From positions 62,001 to 126,000 of the forward strand of contig NZ_STGV01000001.1 of NCBI RefSeq assembly GCF_004912165.1: DNA of 64,000 nucleotides, read 5' to 3'. Under the pieces are notes generated by a model. That model searched no databases and was not told the origin of the DNA. It saw nothing but the letters and a program-made list of their open reading frames with translations. Made by a program: the position numbers and the translations under genes. Positions 18,247 to 26,753 of this stretch are shown one piece after another (positions within the stretch are counted from its first letter, which is position 1; each line of letters opens with the position of its first letter). This DNA is from Peteryoungia ipomoeae. Its GTDB lineage: Bacteria > Pseudomonadota > Alphaproteobacteria > Rhizobiales > Rhizobiaceae.

Positions 18247-18275
18247 AAAATGGCGCGCCAGGGGCGCGCCATTTT
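18247..18275. terminator. Bidirectional terminator
   Basis: Perfect 13-base arms (18247-18259, 18263-18275), each an A4/T4 end plus TGGCGCGCC, around a 3-base loop. T4 ends the stem on either strand, serving the metallo-hydrolase (+) and the helicase (-). Confidence 0.9.
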
Positions 18276-18297
18276 CCATTCAAGCTGGAAAGCCGTC

Positions 18298-19701
18298 TCA
18301 GGCTTCGCGACGGCGACCGCCTGCTGTGCCCGAGCGGGCCGGACGGGCAGGGCGGCCACCGGGGCGACCCTGGGCCTGGCCGCCGGGATTGGCACCCGAG
18401 CGGTTTTGGCCCTTGCGATGGCCCGGCTTGCCTGCCGGACGACCGTCAGCCTTGGCGCCGCCTTCGGACTTGCCGCGACCCTGGCCCTGACCCTGATGAT
18501 TGCGGTTGTTGCCGCCGCCACCACCGCCACGGCGCTGCGGGCGTGCCGGACGGGCAAGGTTTGCCGGCGGTTCGCCAGAAGCGACCGGGATTTCAATGCC
18601 CATCAGCTTCTCGACGTCGCGCAGCAGGCGGCCTTCATCGGGGCCGCAGAAGGCAATCGCGATACCGTCGCGACCGGCGCGGGCAGTACGGCCGATGCGG
18701 TGGACGTATGCGTCCGGCACTTCCGGCAGGTCGTAGTTGAAGACGTGGGAGACGGCCGGGATATCGATGCCGCGGGCGGCAACGTCGGTGGCGATCAGCG
18801 TCTTGATCTCGCCGTCACGGAAACCCTTGAGGGCGCGCTCGCGCTGGCCCTGGCTTTTGTTACCGTGGATGGATGCGACCGAGTAGCCGGTGGCGTCGAG
18901 GTGCTTCATCAGCTTTTCCGCGCCATGCTTGGTGCGCAGGAAGACGATGGAACGGCCATCCGGATTGTCGTTGAGGATCTTCTTGAGCATTTCCGTCTTG
19001 GCGTTCTGGCCGGCGACGAAATGCACATGCTGCTCGACCTTGTCGGCAGCCTTGCCCGGAGGGGAAACGGCGATCTTCAGCGGGTCGGTCAGGAAGCTTG
19101 CGGCGAGATCGGCGATCGACGGCGGCATGGTTGCCGAGAAGAGCAGCGTCTGGCGCTTCGGCGGAACCATCTTCGAAATCTTGCGCAGGTCGTGGATGAA
19201 GCCGAGGTCCAGCATCTGGTCGGCTTCGTCGAGGACGAGGTAACGGACGGCGCGCAGCGAAATCGCGTTGCGGGCAACCAGGTCAAGCAGGCGGCCCGGG
19301 GTGGCGACGAGGATGTCGGTGCCCTTCTCAAGCTGCAGCTGCTGCTTGCCGATGGAGGCGCCACCGACGACCTGGTTGATCTTCAGCGGCAGGCGGCGCA
19401 GGTAGCTGCGCAGGTTGTCGCCGATCTGGTTTACCAGTTCGCGGGTCGGGGCGAGAATGAGGGCACGGGTGGTGCGGTTGTCAGGGCGCTTCTCATCCTT
19501 GAGAAGCATCTCGATCATCGGCAGGCCGAAAGCGGCCGTCTTGCCGGTGCCTGTCTGGGCGAGACCGATCAGGTCGCGACCACCGAGGACGACGGGGATA
19601 CCCTTTTCCTGGATCGGGGTCGGGGTCGTGAAGCCGAGAGTCGTCAGCGTCGCGACGATATTCTTGGAGAGGCCAAGATCATCGAAAGTTGTCAAAGTCA
19701 T
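18298..19701 (-). CDS. DEAD-box RNA helicase (RhlE-like)
   Basis: A protein of 467 residues with all core motifs: AQTGTGKTA (I, residues 48-56), PTRELV (Ia), TPGRLLD (Ib), DEAD (158-161), SAT (189-191), RGIDIP (V) and HRIGRTARAG (VI). From about residue 375 a tail rich in Arg, Gly, Pro and Gln follows, typical of RNA-annealing tails in RhlE/CsdA-like helicases. It unwinds RNA in ribosome assembly or mRNA decay, often at low temperature. GAAAGGT precedes the ATG. Confidence 0.94.
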   Translation of the reverse strand: MTLTTFDDLGLSKNIVATLTTLGFTTPTPIQEKGIPVVLGGRDLIGLAQTGTGKTAAFGLPMIEMLLKDEKRPDNRTTRALILAPTRELVNQIGDNLRSYLRRLPLKINQVVGGASIGKQQLQLEKGTDILVATPGRLLDLVARNAISLRAVRYLVLDEADQMLDLGFIHDLRKISKMVPPKRQTLLFSATMPPSIADLAASFLTDPLKIAVSPPGKAADKVEQHVHFVAGQNAKTEMLKKILNDNPDGRSIVFLRTKHGAEKLMKHLDATGYSVASIHGNKSQGQRERALKGFRDGEIKTLIATDVAARGIDIPAVSHVFNYDLPEVPDAYVHRIGRTARAGRDGIAIAFCGPDEGRLLRDVEKLMGIEIPVASGEPPANLARPARPQRRGGGGGGNNRNHQGQGQGRGKSEGGAKADGRPAGKPGHRKGQNRSGANPGGQAQGRPGGRPARPARSGTAGGRRREA

Positions 19702-19966
19702 ACCTTTCGGGGCGCCAAATGCACGACCCCGGAACGCGGTCTTCGCGATCCGGTTGGCATTGGCGTCAAGAACCCCGCGTGATTTGGGAACTTGTAGTTG
19801 GAAAAAAGCTTTCCAAGCGCAGCGGCGGAGGATCCGCCCTTCATGTCATGCGCCTTGTCCTTCGTCGCGTCTCAGATGTCGCTGGGCTCGCTCACGCGGC
19901 GGCCGGAAGGTGAAAGCTGAGCTGCAAATGGGCTAGTTTGCTGCAGAAGTCAAGTGCAATGCACAA
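19702..19966. other. Intergenic leader of the helicase gene
   Basis: 265 bases between two minus-strand genes. TTGGAAA (19798-19804) and TTTCCAA (19810-19816) can pair in the presumed helicase leader. No gene is supported; promoter elements were not located with confidence. Confidence 0.3.
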
Positions 19967-21316
19967 TCAGGCTTGGAAGCGGAGTTCGACTTCCAGTCCC
20001 CCTTGCGGGCGATTGCGGAACGCAAGCTGCAGGCCGTAGGCATCCACGATCTCCTGGACGATCGACAGTCCGAGCCCATCGCCCGGCATCTTCATATCAA
20101 GACGCGCACCGCGCGTGGTCAGGCGATCACGCATGTCTTCGGCCACGCCGGGGCCGTCATCGGATATCGTTAGCACGCTGCCGGTGGCGCTCGTCCGCGC
20201 CGTGACACTCACGCTGGTCTTGGCCCATTTCGATGCGTTTTCCAGGATGTTGCCGAGCAGTTCGCCGAGGTCCTGCCGGTCGAGAGGCACTTTGACGTCG
20301 TCGCGAATGTCCATGGTCCAATCGAGGTACTCGCCGCTCGGCGTCCGGCGCAGGGTGCGCACAATGCTCGCAACGGTCGGGGCGACGAAGCTGTCTTCCC
20401 GGCATGAGGCGCGATTGGTGGCGATGCGGCTCAGTGACAGTTCCCGCTGCAGGTGGCTCTGCATGACCTGGGCAATGTGGGCCAGTTCCACGCCGAGGTC
20501 CGTCTCGCCGCGTTCGATCAGCGTTTGCGCATCATTCGACAGAACCGTCAGGGGTGTCTTCAGACCATGGGCGAGATCGGCTGCCCGTGCACGGGCCTTG
20601 TCGATCGCCTTCTGCTGCTCGTCCAGCAGGCGGTTCAGGGCTTCGACCGTCGCATCGAGTTCTGTCGGGAAGCTTCCGTCCAATCGCTCGCTCTGGCGGC
20701 TTCTGACCCGGTGAAGGCCACGGTTTAGGCGGGCAAGCGGTCTCAGGCCGATATTGAGCTGAAGCAGCGACAGCCCGACGAGCAGGAGCGCAAGGATCGC
20801 CAGATAGGGGATGATATCGACGGTGAAGGCTCTGCGGGCTTCCACCAACCCCACCGTATCCATGGCCACCACGGTTCGAACGATGCGGGTGTCCGAACCG
20901 GAGCCAAAGCTGACGACCCGCTCATGCGCGAGCAGGGCGGCCCCCTCAGGTCCCGAAATCCGGTACTGCCTGTTGGCGCCCGGATCGGGCCGGGGGGGCG
21001 GCAGGGCAAGCTGCGTGTCCCAGAGCGATGGTGATCGGAGCAGCGCGCTGCGGTCGTCCGTCACCTGCCAATACAAGCCGCCAAGCGGTTCCTGAAAGCG
21101 CGGGTCCTGCGATTTTTCGCTGAGAATAAGGTCGCCGTTCGCCGCCAGGCGAAGATTGCCGATCACCTCAACGGTGTGACGGTCGAGATCTTCGACGACG
21201 CGCCGCTCAAGACTGCGATCGAACAGATCAACGAAGACGAAGCCTGCGAGAACGAGCAGCAGACCGACACTGACGAGCGAGAGGACGACGAAGCGCGCCC
21301 TGATCGAGCGCATCAT
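19967..21316 (-). CDS. PhoQ/FeuQ-type sensor histidine kinase
   Basis: A protein of 449 residues: TM1 at about residues 10-30, a periplasmic domain of about 130 residues, TM2 (PYLAILALLLVGLSLLQL), HAMP, the phospho-acceptor motif DLAHGLKTPLTVL in the PhoQ-like form, and an HATPase with NILENASKWA, DDGPGV and GDGLGLSI. The ATG overlaps the regulator stop (ATGA). The operon PepSY protein-regulator-kinase resembles the feuNPQ arrangement of Sinorhizobium; orthology is not established here. Confidence 0.92.
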   Translation of the reverse strand: MMRSIRARFVVLSLVSVGLLLVLAGFVFVDLFDRSLERRVVEDLDRHTVEVIGNLRLAANGDLILSEKSQDPRFQEPLGGLYWQVTDDRSALLRSPSLWDTQLALPPPRPDPGANRQYRISGPEGAALLAHERVVSFGSGSDTRIVRTVVAMDTVGLVEARRAFTVDIIPYLAILALLLVGLSLLQLNIGLRPLARLNRGLHRVRSRQSERLDGSFPTELDATVEALNRLLDEQQKAIDKARARAADLAHGLKTPLTVLSNDAQTLIERGETDLGVELAHIAQVMQSHLQRELSLSRIATNRASCREDSFVAPTVASIVRTLRRTPSGEYLDWTMDIRDDVKVPLDRQDLGELLGNILENASKWAKTSVSVTARTSATGSVLTISDDGPGVAEDMRDRLTTRGARLDMKMPGDGLGLSIVQEIVDAYGLQLAFRNRPQGGLEVELRFQA

Positions 21317-21975
21317 GCTGCGCCACCGATACGATATCCGTAGCCTCGTTTGGTCATGACCACGTCACGTCCAAGTTTGCGCCTGATCCGCCCGACAAGA
21401 ACCTCGATCGAATTGCTCTCGCGCTCGAAATCCTGTGCGTACAGCTGCTCGGTCAGCTCCATCTGGGAGACGTGCCGGTCGGCATTCAGTGCCAGATGGC
21501 TGAGGAAGCGATACTCCATCGGCGTCAGATCAACCGGCAACCCCGACTGGGTAACCGATTTGGTGCGGATGTCGATGGTGATGTCGCCGAAGGAAAATAC
21601 GGCGGAGGCATGCCCGGCGCTGCGGCGGACGATTGCCCTCAGGCGGGCGAGCAGTTCGGGGATCTGGAAGGGCTTCGGCAGATAGTCGTCGGCACCGGCA
21701 TCGATACCTTCCACCTTCTCCTGCCATGTGCCTCGGGCCGTGAGTATCAGGACCGGCATGGTGCGGCCCTCGGCCCGCCAGCGCCGAAGGATCGACAAGC
21801 CGTCAAGGCCGGGAAGTCCGAGATCGAGGATCACGGCGGTATAGTCTTCCTCCATCCCGCCAAACAGGCCGGCCTCGCCGTCGCTTTCGTGAACGACAGT
21901 GTATCCCGCCCGTTCCAGATGCAGGGAAACATCGCGCGCGATGCGGGGATCGTCTTCGACCAGGAGGATGCGCAT
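21313..21975 (-). CDS. PhoP/FeuP-type response regulator
   Basis: An OmpR-family regulator of 220 residues. Receiver with ILLVEDD, phospho-acceptor in VILDLGLPGLDG, LILTARG and PKPF; winged helix with SNSIEVLVGRIRRKLG, the PhoP-subfamily signature. Its ATG overlaps the PepSY stop (TGATG) and its stop overlaps the kinase start. A tandem CTGAC repeat upstream of the operon (22340-22367) is a possible binding site. Confidence 0.93.
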   Translation of the reverse strand: MRILLVEDDPRIARDVSLHLERAGYTVVHESDGEAGLFGGMEEDYTAVILDLGLPGLDGLSILRRWRAEGRTMPVLILTARGTWQEKVEGIDAGADDYLPKPFQIPELLARLRAIVRRSAGHASAVFSFGDITIDIRTKSVTQSGLPVDLTPMEYRFLSHLALNADRHVSQMELTEQLYAQDFERESNSIEVLVGRIRRKLGRDVVMTKRGYGYRIGGAA

Positions 21976-22316
21976 CAGTCTTCGTCTATCTCCAGAATCC
22001 GGCCTTCGGCCGCGTCCACTTCGATTTCTACCACCAATCCCCTCGGGGTCAGTACGCGAAACTCGTAGATAAACCGGTCATCGTCTTCGTCCAGCTCTGT
22101 GTCGATAATCCGGCCGGGCACGCGCGCGCTGACGATGCCGCGAAGCTCCGAGAGCGAGAGTATCTCGCCGCGCTCGACGGCTTGGCGCAGCTTGTCGCGG
22201 AGCTTGTTGTCATCGTCATCGGCCAGCAGGCGCGTGGCACCCGTCAGGATCAGCGCGGTGCAGATCAGGGCGCAGCCAATGAGGCGGACAGGGAATGTGG
22301 GCGCGCGGATGTTCAT
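21975..22316 (-). CDS. PepSY-like periplasmic protein, first gene of two-component operon
   Basis: A protein of 113 residues: N-terminal hydrophobic export signal (LIGCALICTALILTGA), then an acidic PepSY-like fold (LSLSELRGIVSARVPGRIID, VVEIEVDAAEGRILEIDED). It is translationally coupled to the regulator. Small periplasmic proteins in such operons can inhibit the partner kinase (FeuN in Sinorhizobium); that role is inferred from position. Confidence 0.82.
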   Translation of the reverse strand: MNIRAPTFPVRLIGCALICTALILTGATRLLADDDDNKLRDKLRQAVERGEILSLSELRGIVSARVPGRIIDTELDEDDDRFIYEFRVLTPRGLVVEIEVDAAEGRILEIDED

Positions 22317-22450
22317 GCGGGAAGTCTAGCCGCCCCAAGCTGACGATTGCCTGACATTCGGCGTCAGTTATAGCTCAGGCTCTGTCTTCTAGTCTCGCTG
22401 CAAGGTCGAGCGAGCCGCCGACCTGCTGACCCAAGCCAAAGGAGATTATC
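22317..22450. promoter_or_regulatory. Divergent control region with CTGAC repeats
   Basis: 134 bases between two divergent PepSY genes. CTGAC occurs at 22340-22344 and 22351-22355, an 11-base period typical of tandem OmpR/PhoP-family sites, with the inverse GTCAG at 22363-22367. Autoregulation by the PhoP-like regulator is inferred. Confidence 0.4.
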
Positions 22451-22726
22451 ATGAAGACCTTGATCGCCGCATCCATGTTTGCCGTTCTCGCCAGCGCTGG
22501 CCTCGTTCATGCCGATGACGATGACCGTCGTTGCAGCCTCGGTGCCGGCGAGGTGCGTCTGTCGCTGGCCGAAATCGAAAAGAAGGCTGCAGCAGAAGGT
22601 ATCGAAACGCGCGAGATCGAACTCGATGACGGCTGCTGGGAGGTCAAGGGCCTGCGCGACGGCTTGCGGGTCGAGGCGGTCTATCATCCGGTGACCGGCG
22701 CGCTGCTGGCGCATCGCGACGACTGA
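22451..22726 (+). CDS. PepSY domain periplasmic protein
   Basis: A protein of 91 residues: cleavable signal peptide (ending near LVHADD), then a PepSY domain (VRLSLAEIEKKAAAEGI, EAVYHPVTGALLAHRDD). Two cysteines in the mature part could form a disulfide. Divergent from the PepSY-regulator-kinase operon, it is likely a target or feedback partner of that system. AAAGGAG precedes the ATG. It is followed by a terminator. Confidence 0.82.
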   Translation: MKTLIAASMFAVLASAGLVHADDDDRRCSLGAGEVRLSLAEIEKKAAAEGIETREIELDDGCWEVKGLRDGLRVEAVYHPVTGALLAHRDD

Positions 22727-22755
22727 TCCCGATCTTCGCCAGACTGACGCAACAA

Positions 22756-22783
22756 AAAAGGGCCGCCTTGGGGTGGCCCTTTT
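22756..22783. terminator. Bidirectional terminator
   Basis: AAAAGGGCCGCC (22756-22767), loop TTGG, GGTGGCCCTTTT (22772-22783) with one G-T pair. It lies between convergent PepSY and alkylation-repair genes. Confidence 0.87.
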
Positions 22784-22788
22784 CTCGT

Positions 22789-23904
22789 TCATCGATTGCT
22801 GGCCCCGTCCAAATGCAGTTCGAAGTCCTGCCGTGTCGCCGAGCAGCCATTGACGAAAATCTCAACCGCATGCGCCCCGGCGTGGTAGACCCGTGTCGTG
22901 ATCGGCCGAAAGGCGTGGCGTTTGCTGATCGTCAGGCTCTCGCCTGGTGCGAGTGTCAGGCTCTTGCCCTTGAAAACCTTGGGTGACAGCGACCCGTCCT
23001 TCTTCTGGTGATGGATGGCGTAGTCGATCAGCACCGTGCGGATCTGTTTCCCGAGGTTTGACAGTCCGATCTGGAAGTCGAGTGCGCCCGGAAAGGCGAC
23101 GCGGTTCTGGGACAAGACCAGGGTTGCTGTCACATCGGTCAGGGGTTCAAAGCCGAAATTTGACAGCGTCTTGCCGTGCCCCTTTTTGATAAGGGTGCGG
23201 GAAGCATGCTTGAGCAGCCAGAGCCTCTCTTTCGAGGCGTCGACGGCATGCCGTGCAACAAAGTCTGCGACGAGATCCGGATGGTCCTTGGCGATGTCGT
23301 TCAGGCTATTGGCGACAGAGCGACGCACATAGTCCTCTTCGTCATCGATCAGGGCTTCAAGGATCGGCAGGATGGGGGCCGGGTCCTTGACCAGGGCTGG
23401 CAAACGCATGGCCCAGGGGAGGCGGGGGCGGGTGCCTTCCGAGGCAAGGCGCCGTACGTGATGGTTGTCATCGCGGACCCAGCCTGAGATGATCGCCAGC
23501 GCCTTTTCCTGCTCTTCGGCGATAAATGGACGTATGCCGAATTCCGCGGTGAAATGCGGGGTCAGCGCTTTAAGCAGTGCAAGCGCGGTCTCGAGATGGC
23601 CGCGTCCATGAGCAGCAATGTAGTGATTGAAGGAGAGAAGGGCCCAACCTTTTAAACCTTCCCTGTTCTGTGTCGGCAGACAGGCATGAAGGATGCTGGC
23701 CGCCTCGTCGAAATCCTGCGGCAAGTGACGCTGCAAGGCGTTTGCGATGCACTGTCCGCGTTGCATCAGTTCCAGCGCGTCAAGGGCGGTCAAGACTTCC
23801 GTCTCGAAGGCGGCCTTGTCGAAGCGGTCCCAGGCCCGCGACACAGCATTGGCTGTGTCGCGAACGGTCTGAGGGCCGATCAGGTGCTTGAGCGGCTCGG
23901 CCAT
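22789..23904 (-). CDS. DNA alkylation repair protein (AlkC/AlkD-like HEAT repeats)
   Basis: A protein of 371 residues. HEAT-like helical repeats fill the N-terminal two thirds (VRRLASEGTRPRLPWAMRLP, DDEEDYVRRSVANSLNDIAK), the DNA-embracing fold of AlkC/AlkD glycosylases. The C-terminus is beta-rich, similar to the extra Ig-like domain of some AlkC proteins. It is expected to excise alkylated bases such as 3-methyladenine. The ATG at 23904 lies just after the stop of the upstream small protein. Confidence 0.85.
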   Translation of the reverse strand: MAEPLKHLIGPQTVRDTANAVSRAWDRFDKAAFETEVLTALDALELMQRGQCIANALQRHLPQDFDEAASILHACLPTQNREGLKGWALLSFNHYIAAHGRGHLETALALLKALTPHFTAEFGIRPFIAEEQEKALAIISGWVRDDNHHVRRLASEGTRPRLPWAMRLPALVKDPAPILPILEALIDDEEDYVRRSVANSLNDIAKDHPDLVADFVARHAVDASKERLWLLKHASRTLIKKGHGKTLSNFGFEPLTDVTATLVLSQNRVAFPGALDFQIGLSNLGKQIRTVLIDYAIHHQKKDGSLSPKVFKGKSLTLAPGESLTISKRHAFRPITTRVYHAGAHAVEIFVNGCSATRQDFELHLDGASNR

Positions 23905-23908
23905 GATG

Positions 23909-24208
23909 TCAGAATGTCTCCAGGGTCTCAAAGTGCTGCATGAGGGTAACACCCTTGATCGCCGCCATGTAAGGCGCGAAGGCCGGATCTGCCTGGACTT
24001 TTGCGGCAGCCGCCTCTGCACTTGCCTTGTCGGTCCATTCGACCAGATCGGCGATCATGTCGTCATGATCAAGCGCCGTGAGCGGCCGCCAGCTGACGAA
24101 TCCGGGATAGGCTTTGACGGCAGCCATGGCGGCGCGGCGGGCTTCTTCGGCAGCCGGCTTGTTCGATACGGTGCAGACCGCAAGTTCAAGGATAGTGTTT
24201 TTGGGCAT
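23909..24208 (-). CDS. ABM-like dimeric alpha/beta-barrel protein
   Basis: A protein of 99 residues resembling antibiotic-biosynthesis-monooxygenase-like (ferredoxin-fold) proteins: LELAVCTV opening strand, AAMAAVKAYPGFVSWRPL helix-strand, DMIADLVEWTDKASAEAA, and a late helix KVQADPAFAPYMAAI. The substrate is unknown. GGAGAG precedes the ATG at 24208. Co-transcribed with the alkylation-repair gene and divergent from the WYL regulator, which may control it. Confidence 0.75.
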   Translation of the reverse strand: MPKNTILELAVCTVSNKPAAEEARRAAMAAVKAYPGFVSWRPLTALDHDDMIADLVEWTDKASAEAAAAKVQADPAFAPYMAAIKGVTLMQHFETLETF

Positions 24209-24290
24209 TTTGCTCTCCGGTGTTAAGCGACAGCTTGACCTAGCATGTTGCAACTGACAACCTTGTGGCCACAGCTTTAGGGAGGTCATC

Positions 24291-24968
24291 ATGCGCCCTG
24301 CGGACCGGCTCTTCCGGATCATTCAACTGATGCGCGCGACTGGCCGCGCGATGACCGCTGCCGAGATCGCCGAAAAGATGGAAGTGGCGCCGCGCACGAT
24401 CTATCGCGACATGGAGCACTTGATGGCTTCGGGTGCACCGATCGAGGGTGAGCGTGGGGTCGGCTACGTGCTGCGCGAAGCCTTCGATGCGCCGCCGCTC
24501 ACCTTTACATTCGAGCAACTGGAAGCACTTGCCTTCGGGCTGCGCGCCGTTGAGATGCTCGGCGATCCCCGACTTGGCCAGGCCGCGCGGGAGGCGAAGG
24601 AAAAGATGCTCGGCATGCTGCCGATGGAGCATGCCGAACGGCTGATCTCCGCGCCGATCCATGCATTTCGTTCGTCAGCCCAGCCGGAGGTGCCGGATTG
24701 CCTGGGCGATATGCGTTCGACGCTGTCGGGCAAACGCAAGGTCTGGATCGCCTATCATTCTCTGCCCGGCGAGCGCAGCCAGCGCGTCGTCTGGCCGCTG
24801 GGCTTGGCCGCCTTCGGCGCGATCTGGGTGATGACCACGTGGTGCGAAATGCGCCAGGGCTTTCGCGATTTCCGTCTCGACCGGGTGGAGGACTGGAAGG
24901 CGATGCCGGACCGGTTTGATCCGGCGCCGCACCAAACCTATCAAGCCTATCTGCAGCAGCTCTCCTGA
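24291..24968 (+). CDS. YafY-type HTH-WYL transcriptional regulator
   Basis: A protein of 225 residues. N-terminal HTH_11 (MTAAEIAEKMEVAPRTIYRD), then a WYL domain (WIAYHSLPGERSQRVVWPLG, with DFRLDRVEDWKAM). Such proteins are DNA-damage or ligand-responsive regulators. GGGAGG precedes the ATG. It is divergent from the ABM-like/alkylation-repair pair, so control of DNA repair is plausible; its 3' end is four bases from the convergent mttB end. Confidence 0.9.
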   Translation: MRPADRLFRIIQLMRATGRAMTAAEIAEKMEVAPRTIYRDMEHLMASGAPIEGERGVGYVLREAFDAPPLTFTFEQLEALAFGLRAVEMLGDPRLGQAAREAKEKMLGMLPMEHAERLISAPIHAFRSSAQPEVPDCLGDMRSTLSGKRKVWIAYHSLPGERSQRVVWPLGLAAFGAIWVMTTWCEMRQGFRDFRLDRVEDWKAMPDRFDPAPHQTYQAYLQQLS

Positions 24969-24972
24969 CGGA

Positions 24973-26559
24973 TCAGAAATCCGTCGCAACCCCGCCTTCG
25001 GCCTTGCGTTTGGCGACGAAGGCGTCGAGTTCCTCTTCTATGGCCGGATCGAGCGCAGGACGTTCGTAACTTGCGAGCTTTTCTTTGAAGACGCGGTTTG
25101 CGTGATCATAGGTCGTGGGTCGCCCAGCCTCCGTCCAGGTCTCGAAATTGCGCCAGTCGGAGAGGATCGGCGAATAGAAGGCGCTTTCGTAGCGGGCAAG
25201 CGTATGGGCCGTGCCGAAGAAGTGGCCGCCGGGGCCGACCTCGCGCACGGCATCGAGCGCCAGCGCATCCGGACTGACGTCGAGGGGGGTTAGAAATTCC
25301 GCCACCATCTGTAACATGTCGACATCGAGAATGAATTTTTCGAACGACGCTGTCAGGCCACCCTCGGTCCAGCCCGCCGAATGCATGATGAAATTGCCGC
25401 CGCCCTGGATGAGGGCCCATAGCGAGAAAGCGGATTCGTAGGCCGCCTGGGCGTCAAGCGTGTTGGCGGCATTGGTGTTGGAGGTGCGGTAGGGAATGCC
25501 GTAGCGACGGGCAAGCTGGCCGCCGACGATGACCGCTTTCATGTATTCCGGGGTTCCGAAGGCCGGTGCGCCGCTCTTCATGTCGACATTCGAGGTGAAG
25601 CCGCCATAGATCACCGGCGCGCCCTTCTTCACCATTTGGGTAAAGGCGATGCCGCAGAGCGCTTCGGCATTCTGCTGAACGACGGCGCCGGCAATCGTCA
25701 CAGGTGCCATGGCGCCGGCCAGCGTGAACGGCGTCATCACAACGACCTGACCGCGCGACGACATTTCGATGATGCCCTGGAGCATGGGACCATCAAGACG
25801 CAGCGGCGAGGAGGAGTTGATGATGGTGAACAGGGACGGTTCCGCCTCCATCTGCTCGATGGAAATGCCGCGCCCGATGCGGGCAATCTCAAGGGCGTCG
25901 ATGTTGCGTTGCTTGCCGAGCGAATAGCAATGGAAGGCCTTGTCGGTCAGCTTCACCATATCGGAGAGGCAGTCGAGATGACGGACAGAGGCGTGAATAT
26001 CTATCGGCTCCACCGGATAGCCGCCGGTGGTGTGGATGACGTCGTAGCATTGGGCGAGCTTCACCAGTCTGCGGAAATCCTCCTGGTTGCCGGCGCGACG
26101 ACCGCCTTCGCGATCGGCGACGAAGGGGGCAGACGCGATCTGGGCGAAGACGAGGTTGTTGCCGCCGATCTGGACGTTGCGTTCCGGGTTGCGGGCATGG
26201 AGAGTGAAGCCGCGCGGCACGGATTGCAGCAGATCCATGATCAGCTCGCGACCAAAGCGGACACGCTCTGATCCCTCCCTGACATCGGCACCGGCCGCCT
26301 TCATGAGGGCGCGTGCCTCCGGCAGCATGATATCCATGCCGATTTCTTCGAGAATGGTCAGCGATGCATCGTGGATGGCATCAAGCGCGTCTTCGTCCAC
26401 CAGTTCCGTCTTGGCGAGCCTGTTGACGAGGTTGCGGTAGCGGCTTCCACCATTGGGCCGGCTGCGTTCGCCCATGCGGCCGCCGCTGCGCCGCCGGCGC
26501 TCGGGCGTCGTGGTCAGGGTGTCGAGGTCAGACGGGGCATTTGCGCTGATGTCGCTCAT
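24973..26559 (-). CDS. Trimethylamine methyltransferase (MttB) superfamily protein, no pyrrolysine codon
   Basis: A protein of 528 residues of the MttB superfamily. The usual region starts near residue 45 (LVDEDALDAIHDASLTILEE) with later motifs TTGGYPVEPID, GGFTSNVDMKSGAPAFGTPE and DVSPDALALDAVREVGPGGH. The frame has no internal amber codon, so it is a non-pyrrolysine member, the group including glycine-betaine methyltransferase MtgB. No corrinoid protein or MtgA-like partner gene is adjacent. The first 40 residues are basic and low-complexity. The methyl donor is unknown. Confidence 0.88.
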   Translation of the reverse strand: MSDISANAPSDLDTLTTTPERRRRSGGRMGERSRPNGGSRYRNLVNRLAKTELVDEDALDAIHDASLTILEEIGMDIMLPEARALMKAAGADVREGSERVRFGRELIMDLLQSVPRGFTLHARNPERNVQIGGNNLVFAQIASAPFVADREGGRRAGNQEDFRRLVKLAQCYDVIHTTGGYPVEPIDIHASVRHLDCLSDMVKLTDKAFHCYSLGKQRNIDALEIARIGRGISIEQMEAEPSLFTIINSSSPLRLDGPMLQGIIEMSSRGQVVVMTPFTLAGAMAPVTIAGAVVQQNAEALCGIAFTQMVKKGAPVIYGGFTSNVDMKSGAPAFGTPEYMKAVIVGGQLARRYGIPYRTSNTNAANTLDAQAAYESAFSLWALIQGGGNFIMHSAGWTEGGLTASFEKFILDVDMLQMVAEFLTPLDVSPDALALDAVREVGPGGHFFGTAHTLARYESAFYSPILSDWRNFETWTEAGRPTTYDHANRVFKEKLASYERPALDPAIEEELDAFVAKRKAEGGVATDF

Positions 26560-26753
26560 GGTCGATCCATTGTGCCATTATCGACACGAAGTCTCGCAGG
26601 TTCGGGGGCTTCAAGGCATTGCCATTTGCGACCCGAAAGCGGCTCAACTGGAACATCGACGTTGAGCGCTCACTTGCTTCAGGTTGAAGCATCATTCGCA
26701 GGCGCACGCTTACGACCTGTTTACCATTCCACGTCATTGATCTTGTTGGGACT

